Source: Trachythela sp. YZ-2020
Taxonomy: Eukaryota; Cnidaria; Anthozoa; Malacalcyonacea; Clavulariidae
Assembly (NCBI GenBank): GCA_016169945.1
Contig: JADLSH010000002.1
Span: forward strand, 1 to 64,000
Direction: 5' to 3'
Length of the DNA: 64,000 nucleotides
Shown: piece by piece, positions 36,501-48,690 of the stretch
Layout: the number at the start of each line of letters is the position of its first letter
How positions within the stretch are numbered: the first letter of the stretch is position 1
Program-made: the position numbers and the translations under genes
Notes under the pieces: model-generated
What the model saw: the letters and a program-made list of their open reading frames with translations, nothing else
Told to the model about the DNA's origin: nothing
Databases searched by the model: none

Positions 36501-38884
36501 TTGGTAGAGGAGTGCAATTTTTTCATTAATTATTTTATTGTGGTCCTGAGGAGCGGTGTCTGTAATATACCTACTCCCCAACTGCCGAACTCCGCAATAT
36601 TAATTTTCCGGTCTGTTCCGATCGGTGTTAATATAACATTTTTAATCGCGTGCTTTGACATAACGCATAAATTATGTTTTAATTAACGCCGATCAGAACA
36701 GACCGGAAAATTAATATCACGAAGTTGGGGAGTTAGGACAGTATATTACAGACACCGTCCTGAGGAGTGTAATTAATGATTTGACAAAAATATGGCTGCC
36801 TGCTTTGCAAACACGAAGAAGTCTGGTGGTATTCACACTCAAAATGTACTATGAGTTGGTTTAACTCTTGCAAGAATGTGCTTCCTACTAAATTACAATG
36901 TGGAAATGTAAAATTATTGTTCTGAAAACTGGAAAAAGCTCTTCAAATGTGTTAAATATAGAAAGGGGCAAAATAATTTATAATTTTGACATGCATATAA
37001 AATACACTACAGTTCTTGGGTTTTATTACAGTACATTTTGGCACAAACTACAAATACTTTTATGAAATGCAACAATGCAATTGCCCCCAACAATACAGTA
37101 TCTATATATATATATAGTATATACCTGAGGTATTTTCTTTCTTTCTTTCACCTTCAGTAGGAAAGAAGCAGCACTCTTCTTAATATCCACTTCAATATTC
37201 TAAAACCATATTTAAGGTATTGTAATTAATTATGGCTCTATCAAATCTTTGACTCCTTTAAGAACTGAATATTTTGTCATTTCACAATTTATTTACCAAA
37301 CAGTTGCTTATTTCCATGTAGGAAAGTTACTGGTGGAGCTCAGGCCCAGCCAGCCACCTTGCTCTACATTCCCTAAAATTCAAGCGTCTTTTATTCTTTT
37401 ACGAGCATTTGGCTTGATTTGAAAATTAAATTAAATGCTACTTTAAAAGTGTTATATATATACTTGTTATCATGCTTGAAAATATGGCTATTGTGCCTGG
37501 AATCAATGCTCATTAAAACAACCTATTATGCTCGTTAAAGAACCAGTCCTGCTCAAATTATGCATCATTGAGGAAAATTAGGATAGGTGCAAAAAGTCAT
37601 ACATCCTCAGTAAAAATACTTAAATATGAAAAAATGAGCCACACATAAGTATATATAACATATGTAATTAATTGGGGTAACTATCAAGTGGTAACCATCA
37701 AGTGGTAACACCTTAATTTAAGCTACCAAATAACTAACTAGAGGTCTGGATTCTTGCTTTCATGTTCATGTATATCATTTTCTGCCATTTTTGTTGTATT
37801 AGTGCCCGGAACCCCCTGACTAGAAAGTTTGGAAACTGTGCAACCGATATTTCAAAAACTTAGATATATAGAAGGCATCGAAATTAGGCATCCAATACTG
37901 CGATTCCCAGTTGAGTATGGAATGGCTATAGTTTTGTCATAATGTTTCGATGTTTCACAAGGCATGTTGTCAAGGCGTTGTCGAGGTGTTGTCAATGCAT
38001 TCTAGCTTGTCATTGGTCACTAATTTTAAACATGAGAACTGTCAACTTAACTGGCTTCGATGAGATTGAGTGAAGCCAGTCAAGTTTTCTTAATCTGAAG
38101 TCTGAACACCCTTGGCTTTATACCCAATGACAAGCTAGAACGCGTTGACAACACCTCAACAAGGCCTTGACAACATGCCTCGCATTACGTCAAAACTGTT
38201 TGTTGAAACATCGAAACATTATGACAAAACTATAGCCATTCCATACTCAACTGGGAATCGCAGTATCTCGGTTGCGAGATAAAAACTTTCTACACTGGCG
38301 GAACCCTGGCAACACAGCTTCCAAATACTTCTCGTTCTCCAGCCCAAGGCAAAAGCATTATTTTTAAAAATGCTAGCAGATATGGTCATATGGGCAGTCT
38401 GATTAATACAGATTTTAGTATTGCTTATTTTGGATCATACACCTGGTATTTGCTTTATATTATACAGGGAAAAGGGATCAGTACATACCTGATTTTCAGC
38501 CATGTTCATTTCCAATAATTCTTCAGCACTACTATAACTATCTTCATCTGACAATTGGTTATAACCCAGGTTATAATCAGGTAAATCGCCGTCCCTGCCA
38601 TCAGCATCATCATTGATATCGTCCTCATTGTTATAAACGTCAGCGTTATCCTCAATAGTATCATTGTAGACTTCCTTATGACATCTTGTAATGTGCTTAT
38701 ATAACGAATTATATTTCGTAAATATTGCTGGACATTCGTCAACGTTACAAACAACTCGAAAATTAGGTTCATTTCCATGAACCTTATTATAGTGATTAAG
38801 CAGGGTTCGGAGCGAAATTGCTTTAAAACAATTGCAACATGTACACGTCCAACGCGTTTCATTTCTGCGACGTTGTCGTTTCAT
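33503..38884 (-). CDS. CACTA/Plavaka-like DDE transposase with C2H2 zinc fingers (EL-B), frameshifted tail
   Basis: Paralogue of the gene at 5017-10671. Exons: 38489-38884 (132 codons, two C2H2-type fingers CTCC/CNCF..H-x4-H and C-x4-C..H-x4-H, then an acidic linker), 37125-37199 (25 codons, NIEVDIKKSAASFLLKVK), then a single exon from 35687. All junctions are phase 0. Candidate catalytic residues are D318 (LYHDELEVCNPLGS), D411 (GDTLGQHYWGG) and E675 (CFSFESADNFFK), with KCRHCQC after the second Asp. The intron found after GGFKVK in EL-A is absent. The open frame stops at 33630, but the C-terminal block shared with EL-A (..QYVPVKYDLCDIIEEHVEG.NPLH, stop at 33503) continues in another frame. 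A one-base shift at about 33640-33660 therefore separates the last 45 or so residues. This is either a sequencing error or recent damage; the catalytic core is intact. Confidence 0.78.
36541..36765. repeat. MITE with long inverted repeats in EL-B transposase intron
   Basis: Arms of about 70 bases: GTCTGTAATATACCTACTCC...TTTTCCGGTCTGTTCCGATC, and the reverse GATCAGAACAGACCGGAAAA...GGACAGTATATTACAGAC. Outermost CCTGAGGAG appears on both sides in direct orientation (about 36546-36554 and 36760-36768) and may be a target duplication. Confidence 0.75.
37893..38275. repeat. Large foldback element (about 380 bp) in EL-B transposase intron
   Basis: Starts ATACTGCGATTCCCAGTTGA and ends with its reverse complement TCAACTGGGAATCGCAGTAT. 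The arms extend for over 100 bases through GTTGTCAA(G/T)GC-type sequence. The loop contains a further small inverted repeat (AACTTAACTGGCTTC / GAAGCCAGTCAAGTT). No ORF. Confidence 0.85.
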
Positions 38885-39116
38885 TCAAAATACATGTTTT
38901 TGAACAGAAAATTTGTCAATAACAAAGCACGCTTTTAGCTTTCTTCAAAATTATAAAAGATGGCCAACAATAATGTCGGAACTTTCCGGATTTACTCGAC
39001 AAGCGCCGCAAAGCATGTCGGACGTGTTTTCAAAGACTTCTGGGATACTTGCTCTTTCAACTCGTGCTCGACAAGCAAAGGATTTTTATATTTTTATCCG
39101 AAAATAAAATCCAAAA
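38885..39116. promoter_or_regulatory. Compact divergent promoter region of the EL-B gene pair
   Basis: Only 232 bases separate the two start codons (38884 minus, 39117 plus), so 5' UTRs and promoters must overlap. This would tie expression of transposase and partner together. No TATA box was identified. Confidence 0.55.
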
Positions 39117-42100
39117 ATGTCGAAAGATTTACTTGAAAAAATCGCCGAAATTGATATGGAAGTCACAGATAGTTTAAAGGGTAAGGATAACTTCTTATTT
39201 TATGTTAGAAATGTTAGTAACAAGCCAGTAATTTGCCATACAACGGTAGCGTTGTGTGCCACGGATCACGGTTGCGGTAAAATTTAAATTTTATATAAAA
39301 TATAACTTTGAGAACTAATGAATATTTATACTTATACTATAAATATAGCCCAGATTTATACTTCTTACTAGTATAACGAATTACATGTATGTTTTTGCGA
39401 TATAGTGTAAATTTTATAGTTATTAAATACAAAATTGTTAAAAATTTATGGTAAAATAAGAAATATTCCCGTCCGTTTTGAAACCTTATAAAAGATACTC
39501 CTGCAATTTAAACTATAAATGAATGGCTGGGAACGGACATGCAGAAAGTTTTAAACCAAACAGTCAGTGGCTTAAATTTTTAATTCGGGGACAGCAGGTG
39601 AGATGTTTGTGAACTTTGTCCCTATGCAGTAATATGATTCATTTTATGCATCTTATATGTTTTTAACTTTACTGATAGTTTGGTTGTCAACTTTTGTGAC
39701 TGCTACAATTGTCAATAGGATAGTCATACTTTAAATATGTGTTTCAGATGGTGGGCTAACAAGTGAAGATGTGAAGGAGCTTTGTTATGACTCATTGAAA
39801 GAAATCATTCCAGGTGATGGAATGAAAGGAATCTTATTGAGGTCACGCATCTGGAAAGTAATATCTCAGGTAAAACATTTAATAATTTATAAATATTGAA
39901 CTTGGTCCTTAATACTCCAGCAATTGCCTTTTGCTCAGCAATTATCAATGTACAAGGCCACATGGCAAACCCCCTTTTGAAAACTTTTGCAAGCACAGGT
40001 GAATAGTGAATCAGGCCGGATGTAATTATCCATTTACCACTCTTCAAATGATTGGTCGAAAATCCTTTTCTTCTACCAATCAATTGTTAGAATTATTAAA
40101 CTTGAGGGGGAAACTTGGAAACACCTGTTATTATTATGCACCTCAATAGATGATCTAGAGCTGAGTGCAAAATTTTCTGAGTTGCCAACCATAGTAGCAC
40201 CTCATGATAGTCCCTTTCCAATAGTCATGTTATTCCTTTGTTAACAGTGTTTTAATTGCAAAGTTTTTACTTTTTTAATATCAGGAAAATGACAAAGCGG
40301 CACCAACAACTAGCCCTAAATCGACAACGAAAACATCGGCTGGAAAAAGAAAATTTGACATTATGTTAGATGAAGGCAATGATGCTGACTTGTCAGCAGA
40401 TGAAATTTCCATAACCAAAGCGGTAACGTCAACAGAGCCTACCCCCCAACCTCACCATCAACATTGCAAGTAAAGTCACCAGTGTACACCATTTATCGTG
40501 ATAGACGAGTTGACTTGGCTTCACAAGCTGGAAATATTCCAGAACAGTTGCTTCATGACATTGTGCGAGGAACTGTGAGTAACATGATATCCATGTCCCT
40601 GTGTGAACCATGGAATCGGTTGCCAGCTGCTATCGAATTAAGGGAAATGGCAAAGAGTCTGATTGTGACCTATCCATTGTTACGCGATCCAGTTAATGGC
40701 CATGTAAGTTTAACATTTCTCATGCATATTTTTACCAATATCTCCACTTAAATACCACAGGCATACTCATAAATTTCAAAGGCTTGTGAATATTTATGGA
40801 ACATTGTAGGATATAACCCCAATGTCATTAAGTACTAGCAGGAGTTGGAAGTTAATTGTGTGCTACTATACCATTAGAATAGTAGAATTTGAAATTTAGT
40901 ATTCCATCTGAAAATCCACTATTCCTACAGTACATATTTTCCTTTCCAAGTCAGGTTTTGAAATAATGCTCAGAAAATACACCTGCTGGCTGTTTTAAGA
41001 TAACTATAAAGCTTAGTTATACCAGTAAAATGTTCAAACTGCTGGCTATCACCAGTAGCCAGCTGTTAGTTCGATTTTTTTTTGCTTCATCTTTAAAAAT
41101 AATGCTTGAATTGTGATCAGCAAACAAATTTGCATTGCAAATACTTCTGTTGTTATCTGGTCAGGGTTTTATTTATACCCGAAGAACCTATCAAATGCTA
41201 TTTGCCCCTTGACACTCGGTATTTGCTTCTTTCATGCAAAGTTTAACCAAATTATCTTTAATAGCATACTGATATTCTAAATTGAAACCAATCACAATTT
41301 GTCTTCCACAATACAAACGCAATAACTGAGATCATCAAGTTTACTATACTTTTCAATTTCTGTCAGTCTGACATTTTATCATATATGGTACAGCAGCATA
41401 GTGTAAATTTCCTTCCCTGACTTGTTATTTTAACCTGAGAATATCACTGTCTTGTGCTCATATACATTGTGTTTGGGACTTGTTACTACAGGGCTTGAAA
41501 TTTGAGATTTTTGTACTTATATCCAATGGGATACTAATAACTTAGAATCTGGTATCCACCAAAAATAGATAATTATCCCACATGTGGATAATAGATATAT
41601 TTAAGCAAGCAGTAACCAAACACTGAAACAAATATATACTCTCGATTTCAATTTGCTTTTGAAATATGACTTCCAATGTTTATAATATTATGTAAGTTCA
41701 GAAAGTTTGTTAAGTTTCAAAGTTTGTTCCAATGGTTTACGATTTTCAAGCATTGTAAGTTATAATTGGCTACTGTAGGTAAAAATGCCAGCCAATCAAA
41801 TTGTTTGTTATTGTATCATTGTAAATCATCTGAACAAACTTTGAAAATAATTTCGGAAATTTGCAATGAACATTCCGAAGTTACGAGGAAACATTGGAAG
41901 TCCTATTTCAAAAGCAAATTGAAATTGAGAGTGAGGGAATACAAGCTTTCAATTACCAGAAAACAGAATCCCTGGAAGATTGTATACAAAATCTGCAAAT
42001 GCAGATGTGGTGAATATAATTATTTAAAATTTGGTGTCCTGTGGATATTGTGATACTGCAAATTATACTGCACACACTGAACCTACAGTATAGAGATGTT

Positions 42101-45100
42101 GATTAAGAAAAGGTAAGATTTAAGTTTTAAAATACATTTTATATATTTTTGTAAGGAACGTTTATTTAATCGTCTGAAAAAGAGGATACAATAAGAAGCC
42201 AGTGGAAAACAAACGGGGACCAAATAAAAAAAAAGATGGTGGAAACAAAATGTCCAGTTATTTAAAAAGTCCGGAAGAACAAGTTGTTGAAAACCCAAAG
42301 ATAATTGACAATAATTATTGTGGAAAGCTGGACACAAATGAAGTAATGTCCCAAGAAGATAACAATGGTAAGGATAATAATCTATACCTGTTCATAGAAT
42401 CAGGTCAACCAAGTACATGTCAATCCTGCATTCGATTATTATGTGACAAAAGTTGTTATCCCTGATGCACTCCACTTATGACAAGATGGGCTTGTTGGTC
42501 CATCTAACCCATCCTCAAATTTCTTTGCTCGTGTCTACACGGTCAGGTGGAATATACTGAACAAAAACACTAAGGCTTGACTTACAGTACTTTGTTATTG
42601 TACTCAGTCTATTGCCAAATGATCTTACTTGTCAAGAAAAAACCCTTGCACTTTATGGGTTTTAAAACATATTACTGTATTTAATTTAACGATTATGAAA
42701 GAATCATATCATTATGTGTTTATGAATCAGTATATATACTCATGGATATTAAAATTATATAGACCCAAAGTCATCTTGTGGCCGCATTGATCAGCCAATT
42801 ATGGGCAGGCTCTACAAATCCTTACTTAAAGAAATGCAAAAAAGCAAACCATCCCCAAGTGTAATTAACACATATTTGAACCAGCAGTTTGAGTCAAGAC
42901 GACAACATATAAAGGACGTGTCAGCAGATGAACGATGCTCAAAATTGTTTGAGCTATATCCTTGCTTCAAGAATCCTGTAGAGGTAGGTTGTTTAGAATA
43001 CCAATTTTTTCTTAAAATTTAAGATTGACATTTATTAATTGAGGCCCAATATGCAAGTACCCTACTTTGTTATTATACATCATCTTATCACCAGCAGATA
43101 GTTATGTAATAGATTACCAGTCCATTTCATAGGCGGATCTACTAGGGGGGTGCCCACCTCCTAGAAAAACGTCGGCACCCCCAACAAAAATTGAAAATCA
43201 ACAAGTTCATACTGAAATTTTCACTATCTATAGCATCTTTGACATAATTTGTGCTGGTGGTGGAATGGTGCACCCTCAAAAAAAATGCAGTCCCCCTCGA
43301 TGTCAGATGGAGCCCGAAATCCCCCCCCCTGGTCATTGGAAACCTAGTGCCTAATACTGTAATAGTAATTTGTAAACATCCTCAAAATATGTCTTTTATT
43401 TTTATAACTTCTTTCAAAAAAAAAAGCATGTGTAAAATATTATGAAAAATAAGATTCTCTTGCAATCTCATCTGGAACTTTAGGTTAAATTTAACTGCTT
43501 AGAAATTAAAACTTTTCAGGGGCTTCCCTGGGCTTTTATTGGTTAACTTTTAACTACATGTACTAATGATCAATATTTTGATTGATATGAGTTGATGATA
43601 ACCTCATAACCCTTCCTATTCCCAAGAATCCTTGTTGTTATATGTAAACAACGAGTTTGAGTGTTTCATCAGGGGATCCAAACACGAGAAAACGGTATGA
43701 AACACGAGCGCGAAGCGCGAGTGTTTTATTGTTTTCGAGTGTTTGGTCCCCTGATGAAACACGAGAAACGAGTTGTTTACACAACATCTCAAACAAACCA
43801 GTATTTAAAGAGAAATTCAACGCGAAAGTCGAGTTAATTTATGGGTGTTTATTACCGTGGTATCAAGACAACGATACGGTGGTGATTTCCTTTGTGTTTT
43901 GCTTATGAATTATTAATGAGTTTGAGATCAATACATGAAGTTTTTAAGAATGCACACTCACTTCTCATCATTTTCTCGATACTCCAAGATTTCTTGTTAG
44001 GGTTAAATCTTGCTTGAGGGATCTCACTCGAAATCACTTGTTACTGTAAGTTCCATTGGGGCTGTACTATATAATTTATGTTACTCAGTTACTGTAATAA
44101 ATATGATCGGTTTGCTTTAAGATCATTGAAGAAGTCCGGAGGATAACTGGGAAAGCAGAGCGAAATGATCCACAATCATTCATGAATGAATGCTTGGAGA
44201 GATTTAATGACGAGTTGGATGTATTGTTGTACTTTGGTTCTTCTAAGGAAAGAATAGAGCACTGTAACAAACCTGGCAAAGGCAAGTTATATTATTTTTA
44301 TTGATAATTTGCACAGGTAGATACAGCGACAAAAATAAAATGAGCCAGTTATTTTTCACAGCCAAAAGTAAGGTGGTGCTATATTTTGAATTGATCATTT
44401 ATAAGCCAACCAATTGAACAGTCAACTCCTGATAGCTAGAACTCTCGTTAACTTGAACCTCCTGCGAACTAGAACTGATATCGACTTCCCCTGGAAACCA
44501 TTATACACTTACTGTAATTTTAGTTTACCCTCTGTAACTCGAGCCATTGATAACTGCATGAGCATCATCGATCCTGCTAACTTGAAGCAACTGCTAACTC
44601 AATTTTTACAGTTGCCAAGGTGATCCATCTAATGAAGAATTTGCACTTGCTGTTTGGGAACACAAACGTGAAGTCCACGAAATCATCAAAAAAAGTTGCG
44701 GAACTAATTTACCTGATAAAGGTAAGCTTTTATGAATTGATGGTTTTTGTAAACAAGCATGCAGGACGTCTTCACATTTAAAGGAAATGTGTTGAAATGC
44801 ATAAATCCACTTTTATGTCCTTTTCATTTACAAACTCAATCTGTTATACAAAATGATATTCTGAAATCCTATGGATATTGGGAATATTAACATAGAAGAT
44901 ACTAGAGTGAGTATTCTTTAACTTGCTCAGGCTTAAAAAATAATTGTTTGGTTCCTGTTTGGCGACCAAAAACAATTATTAAAAAATAAGGTTGGGTGTC
45001 ACGAGATAAGGCTGGCCAGGAATCAAGAACCATTTGAACAATATTTTTAGACATTATAAGCATGCAGCTGAAGACATACCTTTCTTCTGCAGCCAATGAT

Positions 45101-45461
45101 GAAAATTAAATACAAAATTAATGAATTTTACTTTCTTTAGGATCATGAGAATCCAGAGGTGGTTTGTAGCTCTCGGCGACAGAACGCATTGCTTTGCATA
45201 GACAAAACTTCAGCATATTTAATGTGCTCAGGTAACCTAGTCTTCATAGTAGAACTGCAGAAAATTGTGCAAGCCGTCCTTGCCTTAATTGGGCTATTTT
45301 ATCTCCTGGATGTCGATTATCCCAAAAGCCATGAACTGGGCCTAACCATGTTACAGAACCTGGTGTTTCAAGACCTAAGCACTCCAGGTGACCTTCTAAA
45401 TACATTTCAGTCAGCGAAAGAAGCTTACCTAGACTTTCAACAAAGTTCATCAGGATTTTAA
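39117..45461 (+). CDS. SAM-domain, SAMD3-like partner gene of EL-B (frame disruptions)
   Basis: Eight exons inferred: 39117-39180, 39748-39869, 40285-40703, 42156-42367, 42763-42983, 44122-44281 (GC donor AAAG|GCAAGT), 44620-44721, about 45157-45461. Exon 2 encodes a SAM-like helix bundle (LTSEDVKELCYDSLKEIIPG then GILLRSRIWKVI). Exon 3 has a basic/acidic linker and WNRLPAAIELREMAKSLIVT followed by YPLLRDP. Exon 4 is Lys-rich (RGPNKKKDGGNK). Exons 5-6 carry FELYPCFKNPVE-IIEEVRR. The last exon has a hydrophobic C-terminal block (IVQAVLALIGLFYLLDVDYP). These blocks in this order recall animal SAMD3-like proteins. Two exons are one base out of frame: exon 3 at a six-C run (about 40442) and exon 4 near 42195. 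The function is unknown; association with the transposase suggests an accessory DNA- or protein-binding role. Confidence 0.65.
40704..42155. other. Long intron of the SAM-domain partner gene
   Basis: Introns between exons 3 and 4. No convincing internal gene; an ORF at 41766-42053 lacks similarity I can recognise. Bases 41471-41590 resemble sequence at 6018-6140 in EL-A intron 1 (..CTTGAAATTTGAGATTTTTGT.. / TCTGAAATTTAGAAATTTTTAT, then TCTGGTATCCC), so this is a weakly conserved dispersed repeat. Confidence 0.45.
43642..43782. repeat. 140-bp palindromic MITE with GCGCGAAGCGCG core
   Basis: TGTAAACAACGAGTTT at the left, AACGAGTTGTTTACA at the right, with GTGTTTCATCAGGG and CCCCTGATGAAACAC arms and a core GAGCGCGAAGCGCGAG. 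It lies in the intron between exons 5 and 6 of the partner gene. It would fold into a long hairpin. Confidence 0.85.
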
Positions 45462-45779
45462 CTTAGAACAAGTATAGCTGGTGTGAACACAAAGTCAATC
45501 TATATTATCAAGAAGATTGTCAAGTACAGTATCAAGTATTGAACATAATTATCAGGGAGGAATATAATGATATTTTAAACATGTGACTTTCTCAGTTCGT
45601 TTGTGAGAATGGCATGTCTTTGTTTTCTAGTTGTTTTTTTAGCATACAGAAAATAGTTAATTATATTTATGAATTTGCAAGAGGTACACATATGTCATTT
45701 TATTTCTAAGTATATCTAATTGCAAAGTGCGTGAAAGAAATTCGTAATTCGCAGCCCTAGAATTTTTGAATGTTTCTTA
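45462..45779. other. 3' flank of partner gene inside EL-B
   Basis: No exon recognised between the stop codon at 45461 and the subterminal repeats. It should contain the 3' UTR; no clear AATAAA can be assigned. Confidence 0.5.
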
Positions 45780-46130
45780 AAATTTTGAAGTATCCTGTTC
45801 TTGATATGAGAATGCAATGGTTTTTTCTTGTTCTCAATTTAAGAAAAAACTTTCTTGTAATAGGTAAAAGTATTCTTGCATTCTAGGTTTATTCTTGTTT
45901 ATTCTAGGTTTATTCTTAAGAAGGATATTCTTGTATCAGGCAATAATATTCTTGTGTCAAGCAATAATATTCTTACAAGAATATTATTCTTGCAAGAATA
46001 ATATTCTTGTAATAAGAATGTAATTCTTGGCAAGAATAATATTCTTACTATACGGACAAGAATTTATTTGCTTGCTTTGAGCAAGTTTTTGCTCAAAGCA
46101 AGCATTTTTTTTCTTAAATCAAGAATGACA
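45780..46130. repeat. EL-B right subterminal repeats
   Basis: Dense TTCTTG/CAAGAA and TATTCTTG motifs, including an alternating palindromic stretch at about 45960-46040 (AATATTCTTACAAGAATATT). Mirrors the left end. Confidence 0.75.
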
Positions 46131-46142
46131 AATTTTGCTGTG

Positions 46143-46178
46143 TATATATGATATACTTACTTATATAAGCTTACTGAT
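46143..46178 (+). repeat. Satellite unit 10, last part (spacer)
   Basis: TATATATGATATACTTACTT and the rest of the AT-rich spacer that precedes each unit start. It completes the unit interrupted by EL-B. Confidence 0.85.
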
Positions 46179-47873
46179 GGTTACTTGTGGTTACTTGTGG
46201 TAACTTGCGCTATTTATACTTGGATGATGATTATTCGTCAACAAATAGCGAATTCACAATTTGTGTGTAACATTAGACAGTTATATTTGTCCAAAATAAC
46301 TACACATAGCATCTTATTTGAATGCTTAAAGATGGTTACTTGTGGAGACGTGCGGTTACTTGTGCTCTTTAGACTTTCCCGCATGATAATTACTTGTCTA
46401 CAAACAGGGAATTCACATTTTGTTTGTAAAATTAGACTTGGTAGTGTATTTGTCCAAATACTTGAAATGTAATTCATGCTAGCAAATAATTAAGCGATCC
46501 AGTCATATATATAGTTGATGTGTCATTGAACGGCCAATAATAAATATTTCAAATAGTGCCGCAAGCATAGCTTGTATTACAGCCACGCAAAATTACAATA
46601 ATATAGCGCGCGTTTTAAGCTACACTATATATAAAATATATATATAGATAGAAAAATCTACAGCAAACGTAGCTTTAGGGTACAATCTCATACGAATCAC
46701 ATCTTTATATGATAGAACGATGTTTAAAGAACCACCATAGCTATTTATAAGACTTAATTATCTACCAAACTAATACCAACAAATTCCTAACTAACAGCAA
46801 GCCATAAGAAAAACTCAGACAATCAGTGACATTGAAATTTGGGACACTTGTATAGAAAGGGTATTTTTGTACACAATTGTGCAAAATTCACTGGTAAACC
46901 CCCTCCCCCGTTTCAATGTTGGTTTATCTGCGGGAAAAAGCATCGACAGCCTAATACGAGACAATAGCATGTAACATAGAAAATGCATGTTAGACTACCA
47001 ACATTGAAAAGGGGGAAGGGGGAATTTTGCCTTTTCAGGCTAATCGGTCCAATAATTATGTCACTGATTGTCTGAGTATTTTACTGCGTTATCATACTTT
47101 TGAAATGTCTGTAACTTGAAAACTAAACAAGATATCTTTATGAAACTTTCAGCAAGAATTCAGTGGTAATTGAGCTATTGATAGGTCGATACCATTCCAA
47201 GATTAATTATATTGCGTAACAATAGTTTCATTTTAATATCCAAACATAGCACGAATTCACGATTTAACTGCAGAGCAGCGAGCTTTAGCCCTCTTGCTGA
47301 GGCGCGAATTCAAATATTCGTATCGGAAAATTGCGTTAACATGTCAAAGTCAAGCCTTCTAAGAGTTTTTAAGCGGTTTGATAATAAAAATAAAAATACC
47401 GAAAAGCTGAAAAAGTCTTATCAAGGTCGGCGTAAATCATTGACACAACGAGATGAGCGCAAACTCAAAAGAGCAATTATGCAACTCCGAGAAAGAAGTC
47501 CTAATTTCATACTTATCATACTTATTTTATTTTATTGTTGTATAATGTTTACTGAATACATGCATACCAGTAGCAAAATATATTTTAAATCTCGCAAATT
47601 TGCCTAACTAATGCTGGTGTCGTATTACATAATGCTTATAGCCGTGGCTAATGCAAACAAAATTGTTGTGTTTATTGCGTATATTATGCTTATATACAGA
47701 TTATATATATATGCATATATAATACACATATATATTAATGCCAAGTAACCATGTGTTTTTCTAAAAATAACAGACTTTTTGCACAAGTAACCACAAGTAA
47801 CCACAAGTAACCACAAGTAACCATTTGATTAAATAACTATATATGATATACTTACTTATATAAGCTTACTGAT
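46179..47873 (+). repeat. Satellite unit 11
   Basis: Period 1695. Unit start reads TTACTTGTGG|TAACTTGCGC. Four CAAGTAACCA copies at the 3' end, the most in the array; shorter GCGCGCG tract; CTGCGGGAAAA instead of CTGCTGGAAAA in the MITE. Confidence 0.9.
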
Positions 47874-48324
47874 GGTTACTTGTGGTTACTTGTGGTAACT
47901 TGCGCTATTTATACTTGGATGATGATTATTCGTCAACAAATAGCGAATTCACAATTTGTGTGTAACATTAGACAGTTATATTTGTCCAAAATAACTACAC
48001 ATTGCATCTTATTTGAATGCTTAAAGATGGTTACTTGTGGAGACGTGCGGTTACTTGTGCTCTTTAGACTTTCCCGCATGATAATTACTTGTCTACAAAC
48101 AGGGAATTCACATTTTGTTTGTAAAATTAGACTTGGTAGTGTATTTGTCCAAATACTTGAAATGTAATTCATGCTAGCAAATAATTAAGCGATCCAGTCA
48201 TATATATAGTTGATGTGTCATTGAACGGCCAATAATAAATATTTCAAATAGTGCCGCAAGCATAGCTTGTATTACAGCCACGCAAAATTACAATAATATA
48301 GCGCGCGCGTTTTAAGCTACACTA
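47874..48324 (+). repeat. Satellite unit 12, first part
   Basis: From the unit start to TTTTAAGCTACACTA, where EL-1 is inserted. Continues at 53027-53171 and 57511-58678. Confidence 0.9.
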
Positions 48325-48529
48325 CACAGTAAAAACAAACTGGTTAAAATGACCAATTTTTATTGGTTGTAACCAATTTGAATTGGTCATTTTAACCAAT
48401 TCATGAATTGGTTATTCTGAAATGACCAATTAATATTGGTTGAAACAACCAATTTTTAATTGGTTGCATTTTCTACCAATTTAAATTGGTCAATTTAACC
48501 AAATTTTTTTGGTCACTCAATGTTGAATG

Positions 48530-48690
48530 ACCAATTCTAAATTGGTCATATCTGCAACCAATTCTAAATTGGTCATATCCGCAACCAATTCTAAATTGGT
48601 CATATCCGCAACCAATTCTAAATTGGTCATATCCGCAACCAATTCTAAATTGGTCAAATCAATAACCAATTCTAAATTGGTCAAATGTTG
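48530..48690. repeat. 27-bp minisatellite in EL-1 (6 copies)
   Basis: Unit ACCAATTCTAAATTGGT plus a 10-base linker (CATATCCGCA or CAAATCAATA). Each unit contains its own ACCAATT..AATTGGT palindrome, so the array multiplies the family's subterminal motif. EL-2 and EL-3 have nine copies each. Confidence 0.9.

Larger units (their letters stand above)
32737..46142. mobile_element. EL-B: complete 13.4-kb two-gene CACTA-like transposon
   Basis: Left end CACAGCAAAATTGAAAATTC; right end AAATTTTGCTGTG, giving a 12-bp terminal inverted repeat CACAGCAAAATT that fits the EnSpm/CACTA terminal consensus CMCWR. It is flanked by TA on both sides (32735-32736 and 46143-46144). Satellite context (TAAATAAC-TA-TATATGATA) shows this TA is single in uninterrupted units, so the target duplication is TA. 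Both ends are filled with TTCTTG/CAAGAA motifs. Inside are two divergent genes: transposase (minus, 33503-38884) and SAM-domain partner (plus, 39117-45461). Termini, duplication and transposase family agree with each other. Confidence 0.9.
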
